A DNA stretch of 54,015 nucleotides from positions 1 to 54,015 of the forward strand of contig JAGNLA010000011.1 of the NCBI GenBank assembly GCA_017999835.1, given 5' to 3'. This DNA comes from Caldisericia bacterium (GTDB lineage: Bacteria; Caldisericota; Caldisericia; JAAYUI01). The notes beneath the pieces were generated by a model. It saw nothing but the letters and a program-made list of their open reading frames with translations. It made no database searches and had not been told where the DNA came from. Made by a program: the position numbers and the translations under genes. Shown here in pieces: positions 42,202-51,326 of this stretch (position 1 is its first letter; each line of letters begins with the position of its first letter).

Positions 42202-42429
42202 TATTAGCAATATTGGTATCATTTTAGCCTTAATATGATTAAATGTTTGTATGAAATTAATTTACAAAATAATTTGTTATTAACACACATCATTTAAGGT
42301 GTAAGTTTAGCAGCAATTGTTGCAGACTTTATCAAAGATAAAATTTTTAAGCTGTTAACAAGTAAATTCCAGAAATATTAGAAATTGATATTTAGAAGGC
42401 ATTCCTTTAAGGTTAAAAAAATGTAACCA
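42202..42429. other. AT-rich gap before the chemosensory operon
   Basis: No gene is visible. Small symmetric elements occur: GCAGCAATTGTTGC (42310-42323, one mismatch per arm) and TTTATC-AAA-GATAAA near 42329-42343. Base composition is clearly richer in A and T than the genes on either side. Confidence 0.5.
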
Positions 42430-42458
42430 TTGTTGACAATTCGATTAGAATCTATAAA
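42430..42458 (+). promoter_or_regulatory. Promoter of the Pil-Chp-type operon
   Basis: TTGTTG (42430-42435), a 17-base spacer and TATAAA (42453-42458), ending 11 bases before ATG 42470. TTGACA at 42433-42438 is a better -35 box but would give only 14 bases. No ribosome site is present. Confidence 0.45.
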
Positions 42459-42469
42459 CTTATTGTCAA

Positions 42470-42853
42470 ATGGAAATTTCAACTTTATTTAATTATCTAT
42501 CGGTACATATAGACGGACAAACTATACTTATTCCTGTTGAATCTGTTATTGAGGTTACAAAACAAAAAATCAACAGAACATTACCCGGTTTGAAAAAAGG
42601 TTTTATCGGCATTACTGACCTGCGACATGAAATCATACCAGTTTTCTCGCTTTATTCCACAACAGGCAACAGCCAGGATTTGGTAATACTCAAGGTAAAA
42701 GATAAAAAGATCGGATTTATGACAGATAAAGTCGACACAATATCCATGCTCGACATTGGAGAATCTGTGCCAAACAAGATTGATGAATTCATCCTCTGTT
42801 CAAACGAAACGAAAATACTTGATGTTGAGTCCATCGGGAAGGTGTTGGGTTGA
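42470..42853 (+). CDS. CheW-like adaptor (first of the cluster)
   Basis: The 127-residue protein is a CheW-type SH3-like double barrel: LSVHIDGQTILIPVESVIEV, then LPGLKKGFIGITDLRHEIIPV and the KIGFMTDKVDTISML segment. CheW links receptors to CheA. It is the leader gene of the operon, upstream of the genes that match pilG to chpC, so it is additional to the classical set. The next gene starts at TTG within its TGA (TTGA overlap). Confidence 0.88.
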   Translation: MEISTLFNYLSVHIDGQTILIPVESVIEVTKQKINRTLPGLKKGFIGITDLRHEIIPVFSLYSTTGNSQDLVILKVKDKKIGFMTDKVDTISMLDIGESVPNKIDEFILCSNETKILDVESIGKVLG

Positions 42854-43836
42854 GGCTCATAGCGCGAGATTTTATCAATAAAACCAGCATCTTCGATGCC
42901 ATAATGAGTGTTTGGGATCAATTTGGGGAAAGCACAGTAGTCAAAGTGGTTGGTATGCCTGATGCGGCCACAAACAGTGGCCTTAGAATATTCAAATTCA
43001 AATTGTGTCAGGATGCCCCACAGTCCGATGCGCAGCAAAGAATAATTGCTGAACTGGAAAAAGCTTATTGCTGGTCTCATGTTGAAGTCCAGGTAAGCAA
43101 TGACAGCGAAATCAGCGAGCTTCAATGTATTTCTGTCGGCAGTTTGCAGAATGTAATGAAAACCTGGATTTGTCTTAATGAAATGCTTACGACCAACGAG
43201 ACTGACTTTGAGGATTATTTTTATAAAATAAATACTCAGAAAAAATCATCATATACATTGACCAGAGATGAGTTGATGCTATTGTTGTCTCTGCAAGGTG
43301 GACAAACACTAAGACAGGTTCTGTTATCAAAGGGAACCAACCCTGCCGCTTTGCTGACGATACTTTTCAACTCAATGAGCCATAAGCTATTAACGAAAAC
43401 TTCTTACGATCCGAATGCCGATTATGCACTGGCAATAAAAGTTATGGGTGACAGAATTAATATATTTGCAAAAAATGCAATATTGTCAGATGAATCCGTA
43501 AAAGAATCGCTTTCTGATCTGTTTATGCGTGACCTTGTTTTGTTAACCATAAAGTACCCCGATACTGAATGTATAAATGTTTCTGGCAATACCATTGACG
43601 TTAGCGAGACGGTTTCGGCGTTGACATTGACAAAAGACACCCAGTATGCCTGCTCGATAGGCTCATCAATCCTGAAACCTCTAAATATTGTTTATGCCAG
43701 TGTTGTTAGCAGCTTAGTCTGGATTTTTGGTTTTGAACGGACTGTGGACTTATTGATAAAAACCGATAAAGAGTTAATAGACAAATATAAAGGTGTGAAA
43801 TCTGACAAAAAAACAAACTTCATTAGGAGTTCGTGA
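42850..43836 (+). CDS. Unknown protein in the Pil-Chp cluster
   Basis: A TTG start at 42850 overlaps the CheW stop by four bases; 328 residues. I do not recognise it. There is no signal peptide; one moderately hydrophobic stretch lies near residues 270-290 (IVYASVVSSLVWIFGF). The middle segment LTRDELMLLLSLQGGQTLRQ followed by AALLTILFNSMSHKLL looks like the small winged-helix tail seen after PATAN/DUF4388 domains, which in other bacteria act with response regulators. That is a weak resemblance. Its position between CheW and PilG implies a role in output or adaptation of the pathway. Confidence 0.7.
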   Translation: MRLIARDFINKTSIFDAIMSVWDQFGESTVVKVVGMPDAATNSGLRIFKFKLCQDAPQSDAQQRIIAELEKAYCWSHVEVQVSNDSEISELQCISVGSLQNVMKTWICLNEMLTTNETDFEDYFYKINTQKKSSYTLTRDELMLLLSLQGGQTLRQVLLSKGTNPAALLTILFNSMSHKLLTKTSYDPNADYALAIKVMGDRINIFAKNAILSDESVKESLSDLFMRDLVLLTIKYPDTECINVSGNTIDVSETVSALTLTKDTQYACSIGSSILKPLNIVYASVVSSLVWIFGFERTVDLLIKTDKELIDKYKGVKSDKKTNFIRSS

Positions 43837-44204
43837 TGTGTAAAATATTAATTGTTGATGATTCACCTACGATTTTAAGGGTAATTGATCTGGCGATAAA
43901 AGATACTGGTTGGGAGATTTATCATGCCAAAGACGGGCTCACCGCTTTGAAAATCACAAAAGAAATTGAACCTGATTTAATTTTACTTGATGTCATGTTG
44001 CCAGTCTACAATGGTTATCAGGTGTGCAAACTACTCAAGACCAATCCGAAATTCTCACATATACCTATAATAATGCTAACAGCAAAATCCAGCGTTCTCG
44101 ACAAGATCAAAGGCAGACTGGCCAATGCTGATATGTATCTTACAAAACCTTTCTCTCAGGCTGAATTGCTTGAAGCATGTGACAAATATTTAAGGAGGTC
44201 ATGA
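43836..44204 (+). CDS. pilG: PilG-like response regulator
   Basis: ATG 43836 follows AGGAG by six bases and overlaps the previous stop. The 122-residue stand-alone receiver has ILIVDDSPTILRVID (acidic pair), phospho-acceptor Asp in LILLDVMLPVYNGYQ, the Thr of MLTAKS, and Lys in MYLTKPFSQAELL. The C-terminal half DKIKGRLANADMYLTKPF is close to Pseudomonas PilG. PilG stimulates pilus extension and cAMP signalling. Confidence 0.9.
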   Translation: MCKILIVDDSPTILRVIDLAIKDTGWEIYHAKDGLTALKITKEIEPDLILLDVMLPVYNGYQVCKLLKTNPKFSHIPIIMLTAKSSVLDKIKGRLANADMYLTKPFSQAELLEACDKYLRRS

Positions 44205-44208
44205 AAAG

Positions 44209-44571
44209 ATGGCAAAAGTTCTAGTGGTTGATGATGTGGCAGTGGATCTTAACAGGATGGCTGATATTGTTAAAAGCATGGGGCATGTGGCGATTCCGGC
44301 TTCAGATGGAGAAGAAGCAATTGCAAAAACATTGTCAGAAAGGCCTGACCTCATCCTGCTTGATATCGTTATTCCAAAGAAAAATGGTTTCCAGGTTTGC
44401 AGAGAATTGAGGGAGGATCCTGCTGTTGCCAGCATTCCAATTGTGATGGTCACCTCAAAGAATCAGGACAATGACAAATTCTATGGACTTAAACAGGGCG
44501 CAAACGATTACATTCCAAAACCATACACCGAAGATGCGCTTAAAAATGTTATCCGCAAGTATCTGAAGTAA
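44209..44571 (+). CDS. pilH: PilH-like response regulator
   Basis: The 120-residue receiver has VLVVDDVAVDLNRMADI, Asp in LILLDIVIPKKNGFQVCREL, MVTSKNQDNDKFYGLKQGAN and the Lys in DYIPKPYTED. The segment from NGFQ to the end resembles PilH, which drains phosphate from the ChpA kinase and affects retraction. AGGAGG precedes the ATG. It overlaps pilI by one base (TAATG). Confidence 0.9.
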   Translation: MAKVLVVDDVAVDLNRMADIVKSMGHVAIPASDGEEAIAKTLSERPDLILLDIVIPKKNGFQVCRELREDPAVASIPIVMVTSKNQDNDKFYGLKQGANDYIPKPYTEDALKNVIRKYLK

Positions 44572-44987
44572 TGGAATCAAGTCAGTTCCTTACTTTCATG
44601 CTTGCAGGGCAGGAATACGGAGTCGATGCGCTTAGGGTAATCGAAGTCATCAACCCTGTGTCCGTGACAAGCGTTCCAATGTCGGAACCCTCAATTATAG
44701 GTGTTATGAATTTCAGAGGTGAGGTTATTCCGCTTGTCGATCTGGCTTGCCTGATCCATTTTGATTCTACAGTCCGAAATGGGAAAATTATTGTTGTTTC
44801 TCACAAAGGTTCGATGTTTGGATTACTTGTGGATATGGTCAGAGAAATAATTAATCCAGATTCATTCATTGAAGCTTCTGAACTTGGAGATGTCAAACTA
44901 CCGTTCCTTCAATCCGTCACTCAAACACAAAATGGTCTTGTAAGGCTTCTCGATGTAGGTGCGGCCATAGAGTCGCTTGTTAAATAG
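44571..44987 (+). CDS. pilI: PilI-like CheW adaptor
   Basis: The 138-residue CheW-fold protein has LTFMLAGQEYGVDALRVIEV, IGVMNFRGEVIPLVDLACLI and FGLLVDMVREIINPD, all standard CheW features. It sits directly before the chemoreceptor, as PilI does before PilJ. It is likely the main adaptor joining PilJ to ChpA. Confidence 0.92.
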   Translation: MESSQFLTFMLAGQEYGVDALRVIEVINPVSVTSVPMSEPSIIGVMNFRGEVIPLVDLACLIHFDSTVRNGKIIVVSHKGSMFGLLVDMVREIINPDSFIEASELGDVKLPFLQSVTQTQNGLVRLLDVGAAIESLVK

Positions 44988-45002
44988 GAGGAGATACCTA
45001 AA

Positions 45003-47795
45003 ATGGCTAACTCAAAAAATTCATGGATTTCCAGGATTTTCAATTACAGATCCTGGAGACTCCAGTCCAAACTGTTGGTTCCAATTCTTTTGATCTTCAT
45101 TTTATCTCTTGGTGTGACATGGGTTACGGTATCCATGTTCGTATCCAACAGTATCGTGAACGAAGTTAGAAAGAACATGACAGACCTTTGTACTTCAACT
45201 ACCGAGGAAGTTATCAAAATCGTTCAGATTTTGAGAGACGACCTCGTGTTGCAGGCTCAAAAGAATGTTGCCATTAATGCAATAGGTGAGATGGCCAAAT
45301 GGGACAAAAACAGAAAAGATATTGAATACAGAAAATCCCTGAACTACTCCTCATACAAATCTGTTGCTGCCTCTACCAATTTCTACCAAACCAGAGCCTG
45401 GATTGAAGAGATGAAAACGCTCAAAAACATCAAGGAAATCATGGTCATGGATGCAAATGGAATGACCTTCCTTGCAACCAACGAACTCTCCGATCCCAAC
45501 AACTCACAAGACCCATGGTTTATTGAAGCGGTAAATAATTACCGTGAGAAAAAGATTGTTTGCACAGTCAGAGGTCCAGAATACGACGAATCGGTAGACA
45601 GCTATGACCTCTACATGACGTGCCCAATCAGGCGAGCTGGTGAAGATATTGCTTATGGCTGGGTGTCTGTCAGATATCCAGTCACTGAGCCGTTTGGAAC
45701 TGCGTCGGATTACAATAAACAATCAAAAGGTCTGGGAATCTCAAAGTCTATCGCTTGGACGACCGATGATCTGACCATTGTATCCCACATGCAAAGTGAA
45801 CTTATTGGCACAAACATCGGTGATAAGCCATTCACAGGCAAAAGACAAATAGAATACCACGTCAACGTTTTAAAAGACTGGGAACTCAAATCAGATGGAA
45901 CAGTAATTGTCAAGGCAACTGGAAAAGAATACAAAACTGATAAATCATCTCTGTTCGATCAGTATAATAAATTCAAGAAGAATGAAGAAGCGTTTAACGC
46001 TGCTGTTGCAAAACTTGATCCCAAGAGTGCCACATACGAAGCGCAATACGCCAGCATGAAAAAAGAATTTCTGGACAAGGCTTTCGAATTCGGTCAATTC
46101 TCTGCTGAAGTCGACAGAGCTTACGCTATTGACCGCCTAACTATCGGCGAGGGAAACAACCTTGGATTCGTCGTTGTTCGTCAGGACAGAGCTGAGTTCT
46201 TACAACCAGTATCAAGCATCCAGTATATTCTTTTTGCCATCATCTTCATCGTCGTTCTTCTCTCGGTAATCATCCTTGTCATCATGGCAAGAGCGCTTGT
46301 TAACCCAATCCTTATCCTAAGAGGATCTCTAGTCGAGGTATCTCTTGGTAACTACAATATTAAGGTACCAGTTTCTGCTGAGGACGAAATCGGTGACCTG
46401 GCTAAAACCTTCAACCAGATGCTTCAAGACATCAGAGGTTACATCGTTTCTGACGAGGAAAGAAACATCAAAGGAAAAGAAGTTGCAGAACTTATCGACG
46501 CACTGTCGAGAATGGCTGCCGGTGACCTTACTGTCCGCGCAAGTGTAACTCCTGATGACATCGGCGCTCTGGCTGACTCAGTCAACTATCTGGCTGAACA
46601 GCTAGCTGACAAGGTTCAAACAGAAGAGCAAGTAAGAATTAAAGAAAAAGAGACCAATGACCTTATTGACGCCATCTCGAGAATGGCTGCCGGTGACCTT
46701 ACTGTCCGCGCAAGTGTAACTCCTGATGACATCGGCGCTCTGGCTGACTCAGTCAACTACCTGGCTGAACAGCTTGTTGATAAGATCCAAACAGAAGAAG
46801 CAAAAGAACAGCAGGACGGTCAGATTGCAAACCTCCTGTCCACTGTATCTGAAATGTCTACAGGTGACATGACCAAGACTGCTGAAGTAACTGCTGACGT
46901 TCTGGGTGCTGTTGCTGACTCGGTCAACTACATGGGTGATCAGATCAGAAGGATTCTGAAGGAAGTCGCCAGCGTGACTGAGAACATCTCGGAAACGTCA
47001 ACCAACATCCTTAAAGCTTCCGACGTCATGTCAAAAGACGCTCAGGATCAGCAGACAATTATTACCGACACCTCAGCTGCTGTCGACGAAATGGCTATCT
47101 CAATCAACCAGGTATCCCAGTCAGCCGAATCAGCTGCCCAAGCTGCCGAAAACTCAGCCCGAATCGCTGAAGTTGGTGGAAGAACTGTAGAAGAAGCTGT
47201 AGGCGCTATGAACAGGATCAGGGGATCAGTCGCAGAAATTTCCAAGAGAATCAAGAAACTCGGCGAATCCTCTCAAGAAATCGGTGAAATCGTTAACGTT
47301 ATCTCGGATATCGCCGCCCAGACGAACATGCTTGCTCTTAACGCAGCCATCGAAGCTGCCCGTGCCGGTGAACAGGGACGTGGCTTCTCCGTCGTTGCTG
47401 ATGCTGTCCGCCAGCTTGCTGAAAGGTCAACTAAGTCAACCAAAGACATCACTTTGCTTATTCGTGGTATTCAGTCGGAAACCTCTGAAGCCATCAAAAC
47501 TATGGAAGACTCAACACAAGAGGTCGTTGAGGGTTCAAAACTTGCTGAAAACGCTCAGGACAGACTTTCCGAGATTGTTACCAACTCAAAACAGCTTGCC
47601 GATCTCATCTCGTCAATCTCTCTGTCGTCAAGGCAACAGTCGCGTGCAACTGAAGAGGTTAACAAGTCAATGGGTATGATCTCAAACATCACCAACAGCT
47701 CAACGCAGTCAATCTTGAACGCCGCCAGAGCCGTTTATGAAATGGACACCCTCGTCGACCAGCTTGGTAAAGCAATCAAGAGGTTCAAGATCTGA
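45003..47795 (+). CDS. pilJ: PilJ-like chemoreceptor with four HAMP modules
   Basis: The 930-residue receptor has a first membrane helix (about residues 20-45), a large extracytoplasmic sensor region (about 50-405, Cache-like), and a second helix [20 protein letters not shown] (about 410-435). Four HAMP-like units follow (about 435-650); units two and three are almost identical. The cytoplasmic coiled coil has the hairpin tip [20 protein letters not shown] and [16 protein letters not shown] that binds CheA/CheW. Glu/Gln-rich stretches could be methylated by the neighbouring CheR. GGAGGAG precedes the ATG. The ligand is unknown. Confidence 0.93.
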   Translation: MANSKNSWISRIFNYRSWRLQSKLLVPILLIFILSLGVTWVTVSMFVSNSIVNEVRKNMTDLCTSTTEEVIKIVQILRDDLVLQAQKNVAINAIGEMAKWDKNRKDIEYRKSLNYSSYKSVAASTNFYQTRAWIEEMKTLKNIKEIMVMDANGMTFLATNELSDPNNSQDPWFIEAVNNYREKKIVCTVRGPEYDESVDSYDLYMTCPIRRAGEDIAYGWVSVRYPVTEPFGTASDYNKQSKGLGISKSIAWTTDDLTIVSHMQSELIGTNIGDKPFTGKRQIEYHVNVLKDWELKSDGTVIVKATGKEYKTDKSSLFDQYNKFKKNEEAFNAAVAKLDPKSATYEAQYASMKKEFLDKAFEFGQFSAEVDRAYAIDRLTIGEGNNLGFVVVRQDRAEFLQPVSSIQYILFAIIFIVVLLSVIILVIMARALVNPILILRGSLVEVSLGNYNIKVPVSAEDEIGDLAKTFNQMLQDIRGYIVSDEERNIKGKEVAELIDALSRMAAGDLTVRASVTPDDIGALADSVNYLAEQLADKVQTEEQVRIKEKETNDLIDAISRMAAGDLTVRASVTPDDIGALADSVNYLAEQLVDKIQTEEAKEQQDGQIANLLSTVSEMSTGDMTKTAEVTADVLGAVADSVNYMGDQIRRILKEVASVTENISETSTNILKASDVMSKDAQDQQTIITDTSAAVDEMAISINQVSQSAESAAQAAENSARIAEVGGRTVEEAVGAMNRIRGSVAEISKRIKKLGESSQEIGEIVNVISDIAAQTNMLALNAAIEAARAGEQGRGFSVVADAVRQLAERSTKSTKDITLLIRGIQSETSEAIKTMEDSTQEVVEGSKLAENAQDRLSEIVTNSKQLADLISSISLSSRQQSRATEEVNKSMGMISNITNSSTQSILNAARAVYEMDTLVDQLGKAIKRFKI
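46506..46774 (+). repeat. Near-identical direct repeat within pilJ (171-bp period)
   Basis: The 98-base segments 46506-46603 and 46677-46774 differ by a single base (TAT versus TAC). The 171-base period equals 57 residues, one HAMP module, so a module was duplicated recently or is kept alike by gene conversion. Confidence 0.93.
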
Positions 47796-47796
47796 G

Positions 47797-48615
47797 TTGC
47801 TGAACTTGCAAGCAATTAGAGACTTAATATCAGGTGAGGCCGGACTCCATTTTGGTGAATCCCGGCTTCACCTTTTGGAAAACTGCGTGAGAAAACGTAT
47901 GTCAATTACTGGTTTGACCAACGAATCGGATTACTTCAGCTACCTTGTGTGTGATAAAAACCAAAAACGTGAGATGATTGAACTGGTGAGCATGGCTACA
48001 ACACAAGAGACCAGCTTTCTTAGAATTCCAGAACATTTTCAGGTGCTCAAAGAAGAGGAGTTGCCAAGACTTGCGAGGCTTCGACAGAACAGAAATGAAA
48101 ACTATCTTCACATCTGGAGTGCTGGCACGGCTACTGGAGAAGAGGCCTATTCGCTGGCAATTGCGGTCATGACAAGTGGGATAAGCGAGGACGTTAAACC
48201 GACTATCATAGGCACTGACATTGATCCATCAGCCTTGGCCAAAGCCAGAGATGGTTGCTACAAGACCTCAAGGATGAAAAATCTCTCGCCGGCAATGGTC
48301 TGGAGTCATTTTGATCGAGATGGCGAAAATTTTAGGGTAAAAGAAAACACAAAGAATATCGTAAGATTTTTTTCGCACAACCTGGTCTGCGACCATCAGA
48401 TTTACGATCAGGACATCATTTTTTGCAGAAATGTGACGATTTATTTTTCGCACAGCACAAGGGTTGAGGTTCTTTCAAAGCTGGTTGGTTGCCTCAAACC
48501 CGGTGGAGTCATTATGCTCGGCGAAGCTGAGATAATGCCACCGGAAGTGACAGGAATTGAACCCAGAAACAGCAGGAATTCTCTCTATTATGTGAAATCC
48601 GGAGGAGCAAAATGA
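47797..48615 (+). CDS. pilK: CheR-type receptor methyltransferase (PilK-like)
   Basis: The N-terminal helical domain (LQAIRDLISGEAGLHFGESR, TTQETSFLRIPEHF) and the SAM-binding domain (HIWSAGTATGEEAYSLAIAV, IGTDIDPSALAKAR, QDIIFCRNVTIYF, LKPGGVIMLG) are typical of CheR. It methylates receptor glutamates. No ATG is available near the start. TTG 47797, one base after the pilJ stop, is chosen; TTG 47806 is an alternative, and a start at 47737 would overlap pilJ by 59 bases. The 3' end overlaps chpA by four bases. Confidence 0.9.
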   Translation: MLNLQAIRDLISGEAGLHFGESRLHLLENCVRKRMSITGLTNESDYFSYLVCDKNQKREMIELVSMATTQETSFLRIPEHFQVLKEEELPRLARLRQNRNENYLHIWSAGTATGEEAYSLAIAVMTSGISEDVKPTIIGTDIDPSALAKARDGCYKTSRMKNLSPAMVWSHFDRDGENFRVKENTKNIVRFFSHNLVCDHQIYDQDIIFCRNVTIYFSHSTRVEVLSKLVGCLKPGGVIMLGEAEIMPPEVTGIEPRNSRNSLYYVKSGGAK

Positions 48616-51326
48616 GCCAGGACAAGTACTTCATGGATTTTGTCGTCGAAGCGTTGATGATGCATCACAAACTTACCAGTGAACTGGAAAAGATAAAGTC
48701 CGGCGAGACAAACAGCGATATCACATATGAAGCATACAGACTTTCTCACTCGCTCAATTCATCCTCTCAGATGGCGGGTTTGCCTCTGCTTGGGCAGATC
48801 GCTTCCGTAATGGAGTCCTCTCTTGAATCTTTTGTTGAGGATCCCGAAACGAATTGGCCGGAGGATCTCCCCGATCTTCTGATAAAAACCAACCAGGTAA
48901 TTGGCAGAATCCTTGATCAGATTAACTCTGGAAATGAGCCTGATTTCGACAGGGAGTTTGAGACTGTCGAGAAAATATGGTCAACTATTGATCAACCTGA
49001 GGAGATAAATAAAGAATCAGATTTGTCATCGGTTGTTGAGGACTTTTTCCTTATCGAGGCCGAAGAGCATCTCAAGACAATGACTGACGGTTTGTTGGCG
49101 CTTGAAAAAAATCCAACAGATAAATCAACAATCGACCAGGTTTTCCGTGCAGCTCATACACTTAAAGGAGCAGCCTCTTCTGTTGGTTTCAAGGCAACCG
49201 AAGTCGCATCACATGGACTCGAGGATGTTCTCGAGCAGATCAGGGAAGGTGAGTTGTCGCTGGATCCGACAATCACAGACGTGCTTCTCGGCTCGCTTGA
49301 TGCCTTGAAAGAAACCCTCAGCCTTGAAACAAAAGGTGACAAATCGGCGAGCAAGGTTGCCAGACAGACGGTTGACTTGATAGCAACAATCGGTGGCTCG
49401 GCTGTCGATAAAACACCCGCAAAGACACAGGTTTTCTTTCCATCTGACGAAATCAAGATCGTCAGGGAGCCGGATGTCAGGGTCAAACTTTCAAAACTCG
49501 ATAATTTAATGAATTTGACCGGCGAGTTCCTTGTCCAAAGATCGAGACTTGATGAGTCTCGAACAAGGTTCATTGATGTTGCCGACCAGATGAGGTTGGC
49601 CATCAGAAGACTTTCAACTCTGACAACAGACCTTTCCCAGCAAAGACTCCTTCAGCGCACCGACGAGGCAATGATGTCCGGAGCAACCTCGAAGAACCAA
49701 CCCGGATCAAAATTTGCTTCTGAGTTTGATGAACTCGAGTTTGACAGGTACGGCGAGCTTGACAGAATCATCAGGAACCAAACCGAAGTCCATGCTGACA
49801 TGGTTGAAATGCTTACGAGATTTGAAAATGAGATCGACGAGTTGGGTACCAGCACCAGTCGTTTCATTCAGAACCTCACTTCAATCCAGGACAGTGTAAT
49901 TAGTTCAAGACTTATTTCAGTCTCACAGGTGCTTGACCGTTTCCCCAGAATGGTCCGCGACCTTGCAAGAAACGAAAACAAGCAGATAAATCTTGTTGTT
50001 GAGGGTGAAACTGTAGAAATAGACGTCAAAATTGCTGACAGAATCTATGATCCGCTCCTTCACATCATCAGAAATGCTGTTCACCATGGTATTGAACTGC
50101 CGACAGAGAGAACTGGCGCAGGCAAGCCAATTGAAGGCACAATCCTTTTGTCTGCCGCCTATGAAGGCAATCACGTCATCTTGAAGGTTGCAAACGACGG
50201 CAAGCCGCTCGAACCAGGCAAAATTGCACAGCAGGCTTTGAAAATGGGTATTATCACTCAGCCTGAGCTTGATGAGATTTCAGATGATGAAATCAACAGA
50301 CTTATCTTTAAATCTGGCCTGTCCACTGCCGATGATACGGGTATGGTTGCCGGTAGAGGTGTAGGCTTGGACGTTGTCAAAAACATTGTCGAAGAGATGG
50401 GTGGCACGGTTGATGTCGCCTCGGATGCTGAGTGGACTGAATTTATTCTCAAAATGCCAATCTCTCTTGTTATCTCACAGGGACTTGTCATTAATTGCAT
50501 AGATACGCCGTTTGTTATCCCCCTTGGTCAGGTTTCAGAGGTCATAAACATTCCAAAATCGTCTATCAGTATGATTGGCCAGACTCCTATGTTCCAGCTG
50601 CGAGATGATTTTGTTCCGATTCAATTCCTCGATCAAGCTTTGGGGCTTGGCGATGAAATCTCAAAGACCCAAACGATACCATCAGTGCTCGTAGAGTACG
50701 GTTCCTCAAGGGTGCTTCTGGGTGTATCTGAAATCCCTGGCAAACATGACATGGTTATTAAGTCAATGCCAGGTATTTTTGCCGGAATGGACATCTATGC
50801 CGGTGCGACTATCTTTGGCTCTGGCCAGGTTGTGCTTGTGCTCAACCCACGCAAGCTCGTCGAGCTTAAAGCCGGTGAAACAGCAGCCCTAGAAAGAAAA
50901 ACTCCATCATCCCGAAATGGAAATGGCGACAAGAAAACCTTGAAAATCCTTGTTGTTGACGACTCCCTTTCGATGAGGAAAATCCTTCAGCTTGACCTGA
51001 CTGATGCCGGCTACGAAGCCAAAACGGCAGCCTCAGGATTGGAAGCACTAGACCTGATTGAAAAGGAAGATTTTGACTTGATGGTACTCGATATCGAAAT
51101 GCCTGAAATGGATGGTTTTGAGTTGATGTCAATAATCAAGGATGACCCAAGGTTTATTGGCATACCGAACATGATCATCACATCGCGCTCAGGCCAGAAA
51201 CATAGGTCAAAAGCTTTCGAGCTTGGAGCCAGCGCATATCTTGTCAAACCTTATGATCAGCAGTTATTCCTCGAGACTGTCAACAAACTCATCAAAGCAA
51301 AAGAAGGTGACAAGCAACAGTCATGA
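48612..51326 (+). CDS. chpA: ChpA/PilL-like hybrid CheA kinase
   Basis: The 904 residues run as follows. A first Hpt-like domain has YRLSHSLNSSSQMAGLP (phosphorylatable His kept). A second Hpt has FRAAHTLKGAASSVG (about residue 180). A dimerisation helix follows. The ATPase has LLHIIRNAVHHGIELP, VANDGKPLEPG and GRGVGLDVVKNIVEEMGGT. A CheW-like domain (about 620-755) and a C-terminal receiver (ILVVDDSLSMRKI, LMVLDIEMPEMDGFEL, YLVKPYDQQ) complete it. Multiple Hpt domains plus a fused receiver are the ChpA hallmark; Pseudomonas ChpA has many more Hpt units. It passes phosphate to PilG and PilH. ATGA overlap with both neighbours. Confidence 0.93.
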   Translation: MSQDKYFMDFVVEALMMHHKLTSELEKIKSGETNSDITYEAYRLSHSLNSSSQMAGLPLLGQIASVMESSLESFVEDPETNWPEDLPDLLIKTNQVIGRILDQINSGNEPDFDREFETVEKIWSTIDQPEEINKESDLSSVVEDFFLIEAEEHLKTMTDGLLALEKNPTDKSTIDQVFRAAHTLKGAASSVGFKATEVASHGLEDVLEQIREGELSLDPTITDVLLGSLDALKETLSLETKGDKSASKVARQTVDLIATIGGSAVDKTPAKTQVFFPSDEIKIVREPDVRVKLSKLDNLMNLTGEFLVQRSRLDESRTRFIDVADQMRLAIRRLSTLTTDLSQQRLLQRTDEAMMSGATSKNQPGSKFASEFDELEFDRYGELDRIIRNQTEVHADMVEMLTRFENEIDELGTSTSRFIQNLTSIQDSVISSRLISVSQVLDRFPRMVRDLARNENKQINLVVEGETVEIDVKIADRIYDPLLHIIRNAVHHGIELPTERTGAGKPIEGTILLSAAYEGNHVILKVANDGKPLEPGKIAQQALKMGIITQPELDEISDDEINRLIFKSGLSTADDTGMVAGRGVGLDVVKNIVEEMGGTVDVASDAEWTEFILKMPISLVISQGLVINCIDTPFVIPLGQVSEVINIPKSSISMIGQTPMFQLRDDFVPIQFLDQALGLGDEISKTQTIPSVLVEYGSSRVLLGVSEIPGKHDMVIKSMPGIFAGMDIYAGATIFGSGQVVLVLNPRKLVELKAGETAALERKTPSSRNGNGDKKTLKILVVDDSLSMRKILQLDLTDAGYEAKTAASGLEALDLIEKEDFDLMVLDIEMPEMDGFELMSIIKDDPRFIGIPNMIITSRSGQKHRSKAFELGASAYLVKPYDQQLFLETVNKLIKAKEGDKQQS

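Noticed and set aside
42310-42323. GCAGCAATTGTTGC palindrome as an operator for the chemosensory operon
   Set aside because: Far from the promoter, imperfect, and in AT-rich DNA where such symmetry is common; recorded only as part of the gap.
48612-48900. First Hpt domain of ChpA as an inactive pseudo-Hpt
   Set aside because: The motif reads HSLNSS rather than HTLKGS, but the histidine is kept, so loss of function cannot be claimed.
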